Assembly: GCA_021827955.1 (NCBI GenBank) | Contig: JAKATY010000006.1 | Span: 1 to 10,490, forward strand | DNA from: Microcaldota archaeon | Lineage (GTDB): Archaea > Micrarchaeota > Micrarchaeia > Micrarchaeales > Micrarchaeaceae | Length of the DNA: 10,490 nucleotides | Reading direction: 5' to 3' | Shown here: piece after piece, positions 1 to 5,966 of the stretch | Numbering within the stretch: the first letter of the stretch is position 1 | How the letters are laid out: each line of letters begins with the position of its first letter | Notes under the pieces: generated by a model | Seen by the model: only the letters and a program-made list of their open reading frames with translations | What the model was told of the DNA's origin: nothing | The model's database searches: none | Position numbers and translations under genes: made by a program

Positions 1-366
1 AGTGTATTCCACAAGCGAACGGATTGCCGCTGAGAAGGGATAGCCCAGATACCCGGCAATATAAGCTTCATATGCTGTCAAAACCAGCATCGCCAAGGCA
101 AAGCCGCCCAGCAAGGCAGGCAGGATACCAGAACGCGACGCTTCAGGAGCAGAGAGGTACGAAGCCTTATCTTTTGATGCACCGTTTCCTGGAGAATTGT
201 AGCGCGCGCTTAAAAGCGCAGCGGCCATATATATAGAGAAGGAGGCCGCGGTAGCGGCTACTATAGGAAATGACACTTCGCCGAACACGGCAAATTCCGA
301 TATGTCGATAAAAAACAGTATAGATATGGCTACGAAAAACGCATCGCTCCTGTCAAACCTGTGCAT
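1..366 (-). CDS. Partial membrane protein, N-terminal part only, unknown function
   Basis: This is an open minus-strand frame that runs off the left edge, so only the first 122 residues are visible and the C-terminus is missing. I do not recognise the family. Residues about 7-45 are strongly hydrophobic (reading DAFFVAISILFFIDIS and then an alanine-rich stretch ending near IYMAAALL), consistent with one or two membrane spans. A polar linker follows (about 46-72, with NSPGNGASKDKAS), then another hydrophobic segment (about 73-100, LPALLGGFALAMLVL). A GTG at 385-387 in the same frame is an alternative start seven codons earlier, behind a weak AGG. I prefer the ATG at 364-366 because the A/T-rich element at 404-417 would place transcription start near 381. 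It is divergent from the carbamoyltransferase gene. The call that it is coding rests on the open frame and membrane-like composition only. Confidence 0.6.
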   Translation of the reverse strand, partial: MHRFDRSDAFFVAISILFFIDISEFAVFGEVSFPIVAATAASFSIYMAAALLSARYNSPGNGASKDKASYLSAPEASRSGILPALLGGFALAMLVLTAYEAYIAGYLGYPFSAAIRSLVEYT

Positions 367-403
367 ATTATCATTGCCTAATTCCACGTGCCTGGAAGAA
401 TGT

Positions 404-417
404 CTTTTATATTTTTG
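404..417 (-). promoter_or_regulatory. Candidate TATA box for the left-edge membrane protein
   Basis: On the minus strand this reads CAAAAATATAAAAG, a good match to an archaeal TATA element. Its centre is about 42 bases upstream of the ATG at 366, which would give a leader of roughly 15 bases. A second A/T-rich stretch at 424-439 is a weaker alternative. Confidence 0.4.
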
Positions 418-446
418 TATTAGCAAAATTTTATTGTGCAGCAAAG

Positions 447-457
447 CTTAATATAGG
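447..457 (+). promoter_or_regulatory. Candidate TATA box for the carbamoyltransferase operon
   Basis: CTTAATATAGG lies about 75 bases upstream of the ATG at 528. Usual archaeal spacing predicts a transcription start near 478, giving a leader of about 50 bases that would contain the inverted repeat at 483-512 and the ribosome binding site at 519-524. Confidence 0.4.
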
Positions 458-482
458 TGTTTTGAGCTTTTGACAGCATATC

Positions 483-512
483 AAATAAGCAAACACTTTC
501 ACCTGCTTATTT
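483..512 (+). repeat. Perfect 9-bp inverted repeat in the leader of the carbamoyltransferase operon
   Basis: AAATAAGCA (483-491) and TGCTTATTT (504-512) are exact reverse complements separated by 12 bases. The element ends seven bases before the GGAGGT ribosome binding site at 519-524. It could be an RNA hairpin in the leader or a dimeric repressor operator; sequence alone cannot decide. Confidence 0.6.
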
Positions 513-518
513 TAATAT

Positions 519-524
519 GGAGGT
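519..524 (+). promoter_or_regulatory. Shine-Dalgarno site GGAGGT for the carbamoyltransferase
   Basis: GGAGGT is followed by only three bases before the ATG at 528. An ATG at 517-519 is out of frame and meets a stop after seven codons, so 528 is the start. Confidence 0.7.
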
Positions 525-527
525 AGA

Positions 528-2243
528 ATGTACATACTAGGGGTGTGGGACGGGCACGAATCCGGAGCGGCGCTTATTCGCGACAAAGAGATAATTTACG
601 CGGCCAGCGAAGAAAGGTTTACAAGGAGGAAGACGGAGCTGATGTTTCCTGTAAACGCTATAAAAGCAGCGCTTGACTATGCAAAAATAAAGCCCGAGGA
701 CGTAGACATAGTGTCTTTTACCACTACCGAATTCATAAAGACGCTTGATAGGGTATTCCCTGCGATAAAGGAAAATTATTATCAGTTCAGGAGAAGGAAG
801 ATACTGAAGCCGAGGCCGTGGGATATAAGGCACAGCCACTGGATGAAGTACCTTATGACTTCGATAGGGGTGCTGCCTGGAGGGGCCTTCATAAGCAAGG
901 CGCAAATTGCGAGAGAGTTGGGCAGGCTGGGCTTCAAAAACTACAAATTCGACGTTGTAGAGCATCATGTAGCACATGCGGCTACCGCGGCGTTCACCTC
1001 GGGCTACAACAAGTCGCTTGTAATAACGCTTGACGGGCTCGGAGACGGCATATGCGCGAGCATAAGCATCCTTGAAAACGGCAAGCTGACAAGGCACAAG
1101 ACCATAAGCGCCTATGACTCGATAGGCATATTCTACGAGCAGATAACCAACATACTCGGCATGCGAGAGCTTGAGGATGAAGGAAAGATAATGGCGATGG
1201 CAGACTATTCCTACCCGTTCGACTTCAAGGACAACAAGTTCAAGGATTTCTTCACAGTGGAAGGCACAAGCATAAAGGCAAAATACAACTGGTTCAAGCA
1301 ATTTGACATGATAGACAGGATAGCGTGGCAAACCCCAAGGGAGCAGGTAGCGTATATGGCGCAGCAGCTGCTTGAAAAGGTATTGACAGATTTTGTGGGG
1401 AACGCGATAGACGAATTTGACATACACGACGTAGTGTTTGCAGGAGGCATTTTCTCCAACGTAAAGGCAAACATGATGCTCAGGAAGCTGGACAAATTGA
1501 AGCACTGGTATGTTTTCCCCCATATGGGAGATGGGGGCATGGCGCTCGGGGGCGCGCTTTACACCAACTACAAGGAGAAAGGAATTTCCGGTTACAAGGA
1601 CTTCAACGCGTATCTGGGCAATGGATATGAAGAGGAAGAGACGAGAGAGGTGTTCAAGCAGGAACACGGCTTCGAGATCCAGGGCGAAAGCATCACCGAG
1701 TCGTCAAAGCACGCTGCGGAGCTCATAAGCGACAATAACTACCTCTTCTGGTTCCAAGGCAGGATGGAATACGGCCCTCGCGCCCTTGGCAATAGGAGCA
1801 TACTTGCCCCAAGCGGCAACGAAGAGGTAAAAGACAGGCTCAATCTTTACGTAAAGAAAAGGGAGTGGTTCCAGCCATTCGCGCCTTCGCTTCTTGAGGA
1901 GGAATGCAAAAGGATATTTGAATACGATGACAAAGGAGCGCCGCGCTATATGACCATGGCCTACGAATCCAAGCCAAAGATGAAGGATTTGCTGAAGGCG
2001 GTTGTGCACATTGACGGAACCGGGAGGCCGCAGGCGGTCGGGGATGAAAATCCGGCATACAGGGACCTTCTCAAGCACCTAAAAAATGAAACAGGATATG
2101 GGATAATGCTTAATACGAGCTTCAACATACACGGCGAGCCCATAGTCATGAGCCCGCAGGATGCGCTCAGAACCATGAAGCTCACAAAGACAAGATACAT
2201 GTTCATAAACAATCTTTTTGTGGAGAATAAGGAGGGAATTTGA
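528..2243 (+). CDS. Carbamoyltransferase, NodU/CmcH/TobZ family
   Basis: Full-length, 571 residues. Family members move a carbamoyl group from carbamoyl phosphate, through a carbamoyl-adenylate made with ATP, onto a hydroxyl of a sugar or natural product. The N-terminal Kae1-like domain starts with ILGVWDGHESGAAL (3-16), carries the metal-binding HHVAHAA (146-152), then ITLDGLGDG (166-174), GGIFSNVKAN (306-315) and MGDGGMALGGAL (333-344). The C-terminal carbamoyl-transfer domain shows GRMEYGPRALGNRS (411-424), KKREWFQPFAPS (443-454), HIDGTGRPQAV (494-504) and LNTSFNIHGEPIV (528-540). I see no missing family motif. It is first in an operon: the TGA overlaps the next gene's ATG, and that gene's ribosome binding site sits in the last codons here. 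The neighbouring glycosyltransferases suggest a lipid-linked or surface sugar as acceptor; that is inference. A small-molecule acceptor is also possible. Confidence 0.93.
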   Translation: MYILGVWDGHESGAALIRDKEIIYAASEERFTRRKTELMFPVNAIKAALDYAKIKPEDVDIVSFTTTEFIKTLDRVFPAIKENYYQFRRRKILKPRPWDIRHSHWMKYLMTSIGVLPGGAFISKAQIARELGRLGFKNYKFDVVEHHVAHAATAAFTSGYNKSLVITLDGLGDGICASISILENGKLTRHKTISAYDSIGIFYEQITNILGMRELEDEGKIMAMADYSYPFDFKDNKFKDFFTVEGTSIKAKYNWFKQFDMIDRIAWQTPREQVAYMAQQLLEKVLTDFVGNAIDEFDIHDVVFAGGIFSNVKANMMLRKLDKLKHWYVFPHMGDGGMALGGALYTNYKEKGISGYKDFNAYLGNGYEEEETREVFKQEHGFEIQGESITESSKHAAELISDNNYLFWFQGRMEYGPRALGNRSILAPSGNEEVKDRLNLYVKKREWFQPFAPSLLEEECKRIFEYDDKGAPRYMTMAYESKPKMKDLLKAVVHIDGTGRPQAVGDENPAYRDLLKHLKNETGYGIMLNTSFNIHGEPIVMSPQDALRTMKLTKTRYMFINNLFVENKEGI

Positions 2244-3631
2244 TGCTTGGCGCGGGGGCTGAGGAATACGTGCTTACATTAGGCATAGTGGCGGCTTTTG
2301 CAGGGACTGTTTTATTCGGAATAGGCTCAAGGCGCGAGATCTTCAGAGGGATAAGGGAAACAGGAATAAAAAAATGGCACATCGTTGCGGCAATACTGAT
2401 TCTCGCGTTGTTCGTGTCCGTAGAAGCGGCAGTGGTGAAGCCCACGCAGCAGCTTTTCTTTGACGACGCCATATACCAGGGAGGCGCACAAGATCTCCTA
2501 AGGATGGGGCAGGCATGGATGTGCAACTACGGCTCACCGAGCGCGTGCTTTGCCGGACAGGTGTTCCACGAGCCTGTTGGCGCGGCATTCAATCTTGCAA
2601 TGGGATTTGCTCTTTTCGGGATAAGCCTTTCTACCGCATTCAACACCATGTTCACGCTTTCTGCCGTGGCTGTGCTCATGGTGTTTTTCATCTCCTTGCT
2701 TCTGTTCAGGAAGGCGGAACCGGCATTGTTTGCAGAGCTGCTAATGGCACTTAGTCCTGTGGTGCTCGTGTGGGCGCAGCTTACGACTTCGGACATGCCT
2801 TCGCTCGCATACTCACTGATCGCGGTTTTCGCGCTCCTCGTATTTGCAAGAGAGAAGAACATCCGCACGTTCGCATTCTTCGGATTTGCAACCGTGCTGC
2901 TTGCATACATGAAAGTGGAGAATGTGCTTTTCGTGGTGCTGCTGCCGGCAATATATATACTGCTTGACAAGGTAGGCGCAGAAAGCGTCCTAAAATCGCT
3001 GCTGCGCAATGCCAGAATGCTTCTCGACAACGCGTTGAATGTAAGATTCCTGCTTATACTGCTCGCCTTGGTGCTTATAATAGGAGCAGAGGGAGGATAT
3101 GTGATACAGCAATACCTCTCCCCAAACAACTTCGGATACAGCGGCACGATAGTGCAGAATACCTGCAGCAGCAATCCCAACCCGCCGTTTATTAGGGCAA
3201 ACTCTACTTTCGGGATAAAATATTTCGAATTCAACGTATGCGCGAACGTGTTTTTCTGGTTCAATAGATACAAGGGCCTTGGAGGGTATCCGATCATGCA
3301 ACCGGCACTCTTTACCATACTTGCAATCATAGGCATCGTTGGCGCTGCCTTTGAAAGCAGGAGAGCCTTTTATGCGATAGGGCTCTGGCTTGCAGTGGAA
3401 TTCCTGCTTATCACATTTTTTTACGCCGGAGCATTTACCTATGGAGTTGATTGGAGATTCGCGCTAGCCATGATAGCGCAAGTCAACATATTTGGAGGCT
3501 ATGGGGCGTATATGCTGCTGAGATCTTATGGTGTATTCCACATAAGAGGCAGAAGGAACCAGGGCATAGAAGAGTATACGCAAAAGCATGCGTTGGGTAA
3601 CAAGAATGGTGTAGATGCACATGAACGATAA
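2243..3631 (+). CDS. Multi-spanning GT-C-type glycosyltransferase (PMT/ArnT-like)
   Basis: An integral membrane protein of 462 residues with about ten hydrophobic spans. It resembles GT-C enzymes, which transfer a sugar from a polyprenyl/dolichyl-phosphate donor on the outer face of the membrane. The first large outside loop has the acidic pair of this fold in FFDDAIYQ (D74, D75), followed by a long segment ending in FHEPVGAAFNLA (about 108-119), the usual position of the family's H/P-rich loop motif. TSDMPSLAY (about 182-190) and YGVDWRFALAM (about 400-410) match later conserved loops. A loop sequon NST lies near residue 320. I chose the ATG at 2243, overlapping the upstream stop as TGATG, with GGAGGG at 2231-2236; TTG at 2240 is an alternative one codon earlier. 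The family's usual C-terminal outside domain is absent and may be encoded by the next gene. Sugar and acceptor cannot be read from sequence. Confidence 0.75.
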   Translation: MLGAGAEEYVLTLGIVAAFAGTVLFGIGSRREIFRGIRETGIKKWHIVAAILILALFVSVEAAVVKPTQQLFFDDAIYQGGAQDLLRMGQAWMCNYGSPSACFAGQVFHEPVGAAFNLAMGFALFGISLSTAFNTMFTLSAVAVLMVFFISLLLFRKAEPALFAELLMALSPVVLVWAQLTTSDMPSLAYSLIAVFALLVFAREKNIRTFAFFGFATVLLAYMKVENVLFVVLLPAIYILLDKVGAESVLKSLLRNARMLLDNALNVRFLLILLALVLIIGAEGGYVIQQYLSPNNFGYSGTIVQNTCSSNPNPPFIRANSTFGIKYFEFNVCANVFFWFNRYKGLGGYPIMQPALFTILAIIGIVGAAFESRRAFYAIGLWLAVEFLLITFFYAGAFTYGVDWRFALAMIAQVNIFGGYGAYMLLRSYGVFHIRGRRNQGIEEYTQKHALGNKNGVDAHER

Positions 3632-4097
3632 GGATTCCAACAGGATAAAAAAAGTTTACGAAACAGTGGTAGCTGCGATTATTGTGGCGGCGATAGCGTA
3701 TTCGATCTTTGAGATCTTGCCGCTCTTGGGCATAGCCCCAGGAAACGTGTCGCAGGCTTCAAACGCGAGGTTCTACGAAGGTTTCGTATACAACTACAGC
3801 AACGTGATAAACCCTTCATGCCTGATCCTGACATACGACCCCACGCTCTTCAACATAAACAACAGGACTGCGGCGCAGATGGAGTACCTATATTCTCCTG
3901 CTATGGTGCAGAACTTCTCGGACCATTTCAAATGCTTTGTGATAGACTATGGCTATTGGTGCTACACGCCGAGCGGATGCCCTTCTATAGACAACAGCAA
4001 CTACAAACCGATAATCAACAGGACTTTCAAGCAGGACAACGAAACGTTTGGGTTTTACTACATACTCAACATAAGCAAGGTTGCGAATTCGAGATGA
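3615..4097 (+). CDS. Small membrane-anchored sequon-rich protein, possible detached ectodomain of the GT-C enzyme
   Basis: 160 residues: a basic N-terminal tail, one membrane span (about 17-39), then an outside domain of about 120 residues. That domain holds seven N-glycosylation sequons (N44, N60, N83, N100, N135, N142, N152) and four cysteines (69, 107, 116, 122) that could form two disulfides. No catalytic motif is visible. The gene overlaps the end of the glycosyltransferase gene by 17 bases in another frame, so the two are probably translated together. The segment CLILTYDPTLFNINN followed by CFVIDYGYWCY resembles, in my recollection, the C-terminal outer domain of some archaeal family 39-like glycosyltransferases. 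I infer a possible split enzyme; an independent partner or a target of glycosylation is the alternative. Start at 3615 fits a GGT four bases upstream; ATG at 3621 is possible. Confidence 0.7.
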   Translation: MHMNDKDSNRIKKVYETVVAAIIVAAIAYSIFEILPLLGIAPGNVSQASNARFYEGFVYNYSNVINPSCLILTYDPTLFNINNRTAAQMEYLYSPAMVQNFSDHFKCFVIDYGYWCYTPSGCPSIDNSNYKPIINRTFKQDNETFGFYYILNISKVANSR

Positions 4098-4135
4098 AGA
4101 GAGCAACAGCCCCGATTGAAAGGAGCGATATTGCG

Positions 4136-4807
4136 CTATATGTTCCTCAATATAGTGGAAAGTATCACGTATCCATCTCTAAACGTCTTGAGCTTTCCTG
4201 ATCCGCTGGCCCTCCTTTTTTCAAAACTCGGCACCTCAAGTATGCGCAGGTGCGCCTTCTGGGCCTTTATATTCATCTCCGTCTCTATCCCAAATCCATA
4301 TTCCTTGAGATGCAGCTCCCTGAGAGCCTGCCGCGAAAAGCTGCGATAGCCGTAGCACATGTCCGTATAATGCGAACCGAAAAGCAGGTTCACAAGGTGC
4401 ACAAACATCTTGTTGCCGAACTTTCTTATAAGCGGCATGTCTTCGGAACCACCCCCTACAAGAAAGCGCGATCCAGTGCACACGTCATATCCGGCCTCTA
4501 TGCCTGCGATGAGCAGCTTGAGCTCCTTTGGCCTGTTTGAAAGGTCTGCATCCATGGATATTATTATCTTCCCTTTCGCCTTTTTGAATCCGAATATCAG
4601 GGCGCCGCCTTTTCCGCCTTCGTAGTGCAGGACCCGTGCGCCATGGCGCTTTGCTATCTTTGGAGTCTCATCCGTTGAGGAATCGACTATGATTATTTCA
4701 TAGCTATAGCCGCGCATCACCTTCTTTACGCCTTCTATGGTCTCGGCTATCGCATCCGCTTCGTTCAGCGTGGGAATCACAATGCTTACGTAAATGCCAT
4801 TCGACAT
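4136..4807 (-). CDS. Family 2 glycosyltransferase, dolichyl-phosphate-sugar-synthase-like
   Basis: A soluble GT-A enzyme of 223 residues. Such enzymes transfer a sugar from a nucleotide donor, typically onto dolichyl or polyprenyl phosphate at the cytoplasmic face. Motifs in order: VIPTLNE (10-16), DSSTDET (42-48, nucleotide binding), DADLS (86-90, the metal-binding DxD), TDMCYGYR (148-155), GFGIETEM (171-178) and RRASGSGKLKTFRDG (198-212), the pattern of the DPM1/DPG-synthase-like group. No membrane spans follow, as in short DPM1-type enzymes. The frame stays open 17 codons further upstream, but those codons do not look like family sequence and cover a TATA-like element (4825-4832), so I place the start at ATG 4807, with GGT three bases upstream. 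The gene converges on the GT-C operon, 38 bases stop to stop. It could make the lipid-linked sugar that the GT-C enzyme uses; this is inference. Confidence 0.87.
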   Translation of the reverse strand: MSNGIYVSIVIPTLNEADAIAETIEGVKKVMRGYSYEIIIVDSSTDETPKIAKRHGARVLHYEGGKGGALIFGFKKAKGKIIISMDADLSNRPKELKLLIAGIEAGYDVCTGSRFLVGGGSEDMPLIRKFGNKMFVHLVNLLFGSHYTDMCYGYRSFSRQALRELHLKEYGFGIETEMNIKAQKAHLRILEVPSFEKRRASGSGKLKTFRDGYVILSTILRNI

Positions 4808-4824
4808 TTTACCAAAACCTGAAA

Positions 4825-4832
4825 CTTTAAAT
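4825..4832 (-). promoter_or_regulatory. TATA-like element for the family 2 glycosyltransferase
   Basis: The minus strand reads ATTTAAAG, centred about 22 bases before the ATG at 4807. This would give a leaderless or nearly leaderless transcript and supports the short start. Match and spacing are both moderate. Confidence 0.3.
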
Positions 4833-4875
4833 GCAAGATAGACTGCGTGGTTTGTCATGCAAGCATATGCGCATG

Positions 4876-5712
4876 CTACTGCCTATTCGCTTTTGACCTG
4901 CCCTTCGCCTTTGCTACTGCAAGAAGTATCAACACTGCAATTATAACGACTATTGCTGCAAACACGCCTATAAATATGTATAGAAAGGATGTGCGCGATG
5001 CCGCTGTGGATTTGTAAAGCATTACTGTTGTAAACATCGACGCGTAATGCTCTCCGTCCTTGCTGTACGAGACGGCAACGCTCAAAGGCACTGCGGATCC
5101 GCTTTGCAACGGCTGGGGCACAAGCTGGAACGTGGCGTTATACTTTGAAAGAGGCGCAAGCGTGACGTTCTCGTAAGCCGGGCTTGGCTGAGATGAGGGA
5201 GATATGAGCACAGATATGCTTGCGTTCACCGTCTTGCTTTCCAGGCTCAGGATTGTAGCTTTAACACTGCTCGGGGTTGGGGTTACATTCAATATGCTCA
5301 GCAGGCTTTGCGTAGGCTTGATAATGGCATATTCGCATGGGAATGCGGGAAAGAAGAGGGAGCTTCCCTGCGTGTACTCAACAAAAAATTCTCCGGCATA
5401 GCTGCCAGGCTCGGTGAAATTGGACAGGTTGAATGAGAAAGAGGCGTTTTCTCCAGGAGACAGAGACTGCAGCGATTCTACCGAAGGATAGACAGTTGCG
5501 CCTTCCAGCCTTGGTATTACCTGCAGGTTAGTAGCTGAAACGTTGCCAGAGCTAGAGATATAAAGGTACACGGTGTTACTCGAATTGGTCAGCACCGGAC
5601 TCCTGCACGTTCCCGTAAGTGTCAGAACCCCCGAAGCTCCTGCATAATTAATCGACATTGCAGCAATCATTAGAAGCAGGAGAATTGGCATTCTGATCCC
5701 GATACTGCGCAT
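4876..5712 (-). CDS. Secreted, C-terminally membrane-anchored, sequon-rich surface protein
   Basis: 278 residues, not recognised as a named family. Layout: signal peptide (about 1-26, hydrophobic core PILLLLMIAAMS), an outside region of about 215 residues rich in Ser, Thr, Val and Pro with the alternating pattern of beta-sandwich (Ig-like/CARDB-like) domains, a C-terminal membrane span (about 243-267) and a basic cytoplasmic tail. The outside part holds nine N-glycosylation sequons (N43, N57, N89, N95, N98, N142, N163, N182, N192) and two cysteines (36, 126) that could pair. SLSPGENASFSFNLSNFT followed by GSYAGEFFVEY is typical of the second half of NEW3/CARDB-type sandwich domains in archaeal surface proteins. 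The start at 5712 has GTGATGAG just before it; M8 is a weaker choice. It lies upstream of the family 2 glycosyltransferase on the same strand and is a plausible glycosylation client. A cell-surface role is inferred from topology only. Confidence 0.8.
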   Translation of the reverse strand: MRSIGIRMPILLLLMIAAMSINYAGASGVLTLTGTCRSPVLTNSSNTVYLYISSSGNVSATNLQVIPRLEGATVYPSVESLQSLSPGENASFSFNLSNFTEPGSYAGEFFVEYTQGSSLFFPAFPCEYAIIKPTQSLLSILNVTPTPSSVKATILSLESKTVNASISVLISPSSQPSPAYENVTLAPLSKYNATFQLVPQPLQSGSAVPLSVAVSYSKDGEHYASMFTTVMLYKSTAASRTSFLYIFIGVFAAIVVIIAVLILLAVAKAKGRSKANRQ

Positions 5713-5756
5713 CTCATCACTTTATACGGAAGGAAAATACTGTTGTACCTGTTAAT

Positions 5757-5782
5757 GATTTTATACAAATATTTATAACCTT
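5757..5782 (-). promoter_or_regulatory. Tandem TATA-like elements for the surface protein gene
   Basis: On the minus strand GGTTATAAATATTTG is followed at once by TATAAAA. The stronger upstream element would start transcription near 5748, giving a leader of about 36 bases to the ATG at 5712. Confidence 0.5.
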
Positions 5783-5795
5783 TGCACAACTAAGA

Positions 5796-5885
5796 GGGCT
5801 TTGGGCAGGAGGAAGCCCGCAAAGCGCAAAATGCAATGCAATATGCATAGTGGGTCCACCCCAATTATCGCACTTTTTGCGGCTT
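5796..5885 (+). other. Candidate structured RNA region in a divergent intergenic spacer
   Basis: Two folds compete. GGGCTT (5796-5801) can pair with AAGCCC (5813-5818) as a local hairpin. Alternatively AAGCC-GCAAA (5813-5823, C5818 bulged) pairs with TTTGCGGCTT (5876-5885), closing a branched fold with ATGCA/TGCAT (5831-5848) and TGGG/CCCA (5851-5863). Extra pairs are possible at 5824-5827 with 5870-5873. The TTTATAAC at 5773-5780 could act as a plus-strand TATA placing transcription start near 5800. I do not recognise the RNA: SRP, RNase P and tRNA signatures are absent. The rest of the 254-base spacer holds only the promoters listed. Confidence 0.3.
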
Positions 5886-5904
5886 GCAGACGTAAGCGGG
5901 GATA

Positions 5905-5916
5905 GGTATAAATATC
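5905..5916 (+). promoter_or_regulatory. TATA box for the radical SAM gene
   Basis: GGTATAAATATC is a strong archaeal TATA match. Predicted transcription start is near 5937, about 30 bases before the TTG start at 5967. It shares the core TATAAATAT with the opposite-facing promoter at 5768-5782. Confidence 0.55.
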
Positions 5917-5956
5917 ATGGAAAACACAATAAAAGCAGGATTGCGCCATAAAAGGC

Positions 5957-5965
5957 GAGAGGTGG
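5957..5965 (+). promoter_or_regulatory. Shine-Dalgarno site that supports the TTG start at 5967
   Basis: GAGAGGTGG lies immediately upstream of TTG 5967. The frame has a stop at 5949-5951 and no ATG or GTG before the protein's family sequence begins, so this TTG is the best start. Confidence 0.6.
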
Positions 5966-5966
5966 T

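Noticed and set aside
70..481. A 14-base exact inverted pair: ATATGCTGTCAAAA at 70-83 and its complement at 468-481
   Set aside because: A match of this length is expected now and then by chance in a 10-kb window, and the copies do not extend further or flank a mobile element.
537..1667. Long open frame on the strand opposite the carbamoyltransferase
   Set aside because: The plus strand carries every motif of the carbamoyltransferase family; the antisense frame has no recognisable domain and arises from codon bias.
2527..3336. Open frame of 269 codons antisense to the GT-C gene
   Set aside because: Low-complexity Ser/Ala-rich translation, no ribosome binding site, and it lies opposite a clear membrane protein.
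2..3541. Twelve-base direct repeat GTGTATTCCACA near the left edge and near 3531
   Set aside because: Several 12-base matches are expected by chance; the contexts (inside two unrelated genes) share nothing else.
5715..5721. C/D box small RNA suggested by GTGATGA before the surface protein start
   Set aside because: No convincing D box or C'/D' pair at the right distance; the bases are better explained as a ribosome binding site.
5796..5885. SRP RNA or RNase P RNA in the spacer, suggested by GGCAGGAGGAAGCC
   Set aside because: The SRP helix 8 signature and the conserved 3' RNase P block are absent, and the region is too short for either.
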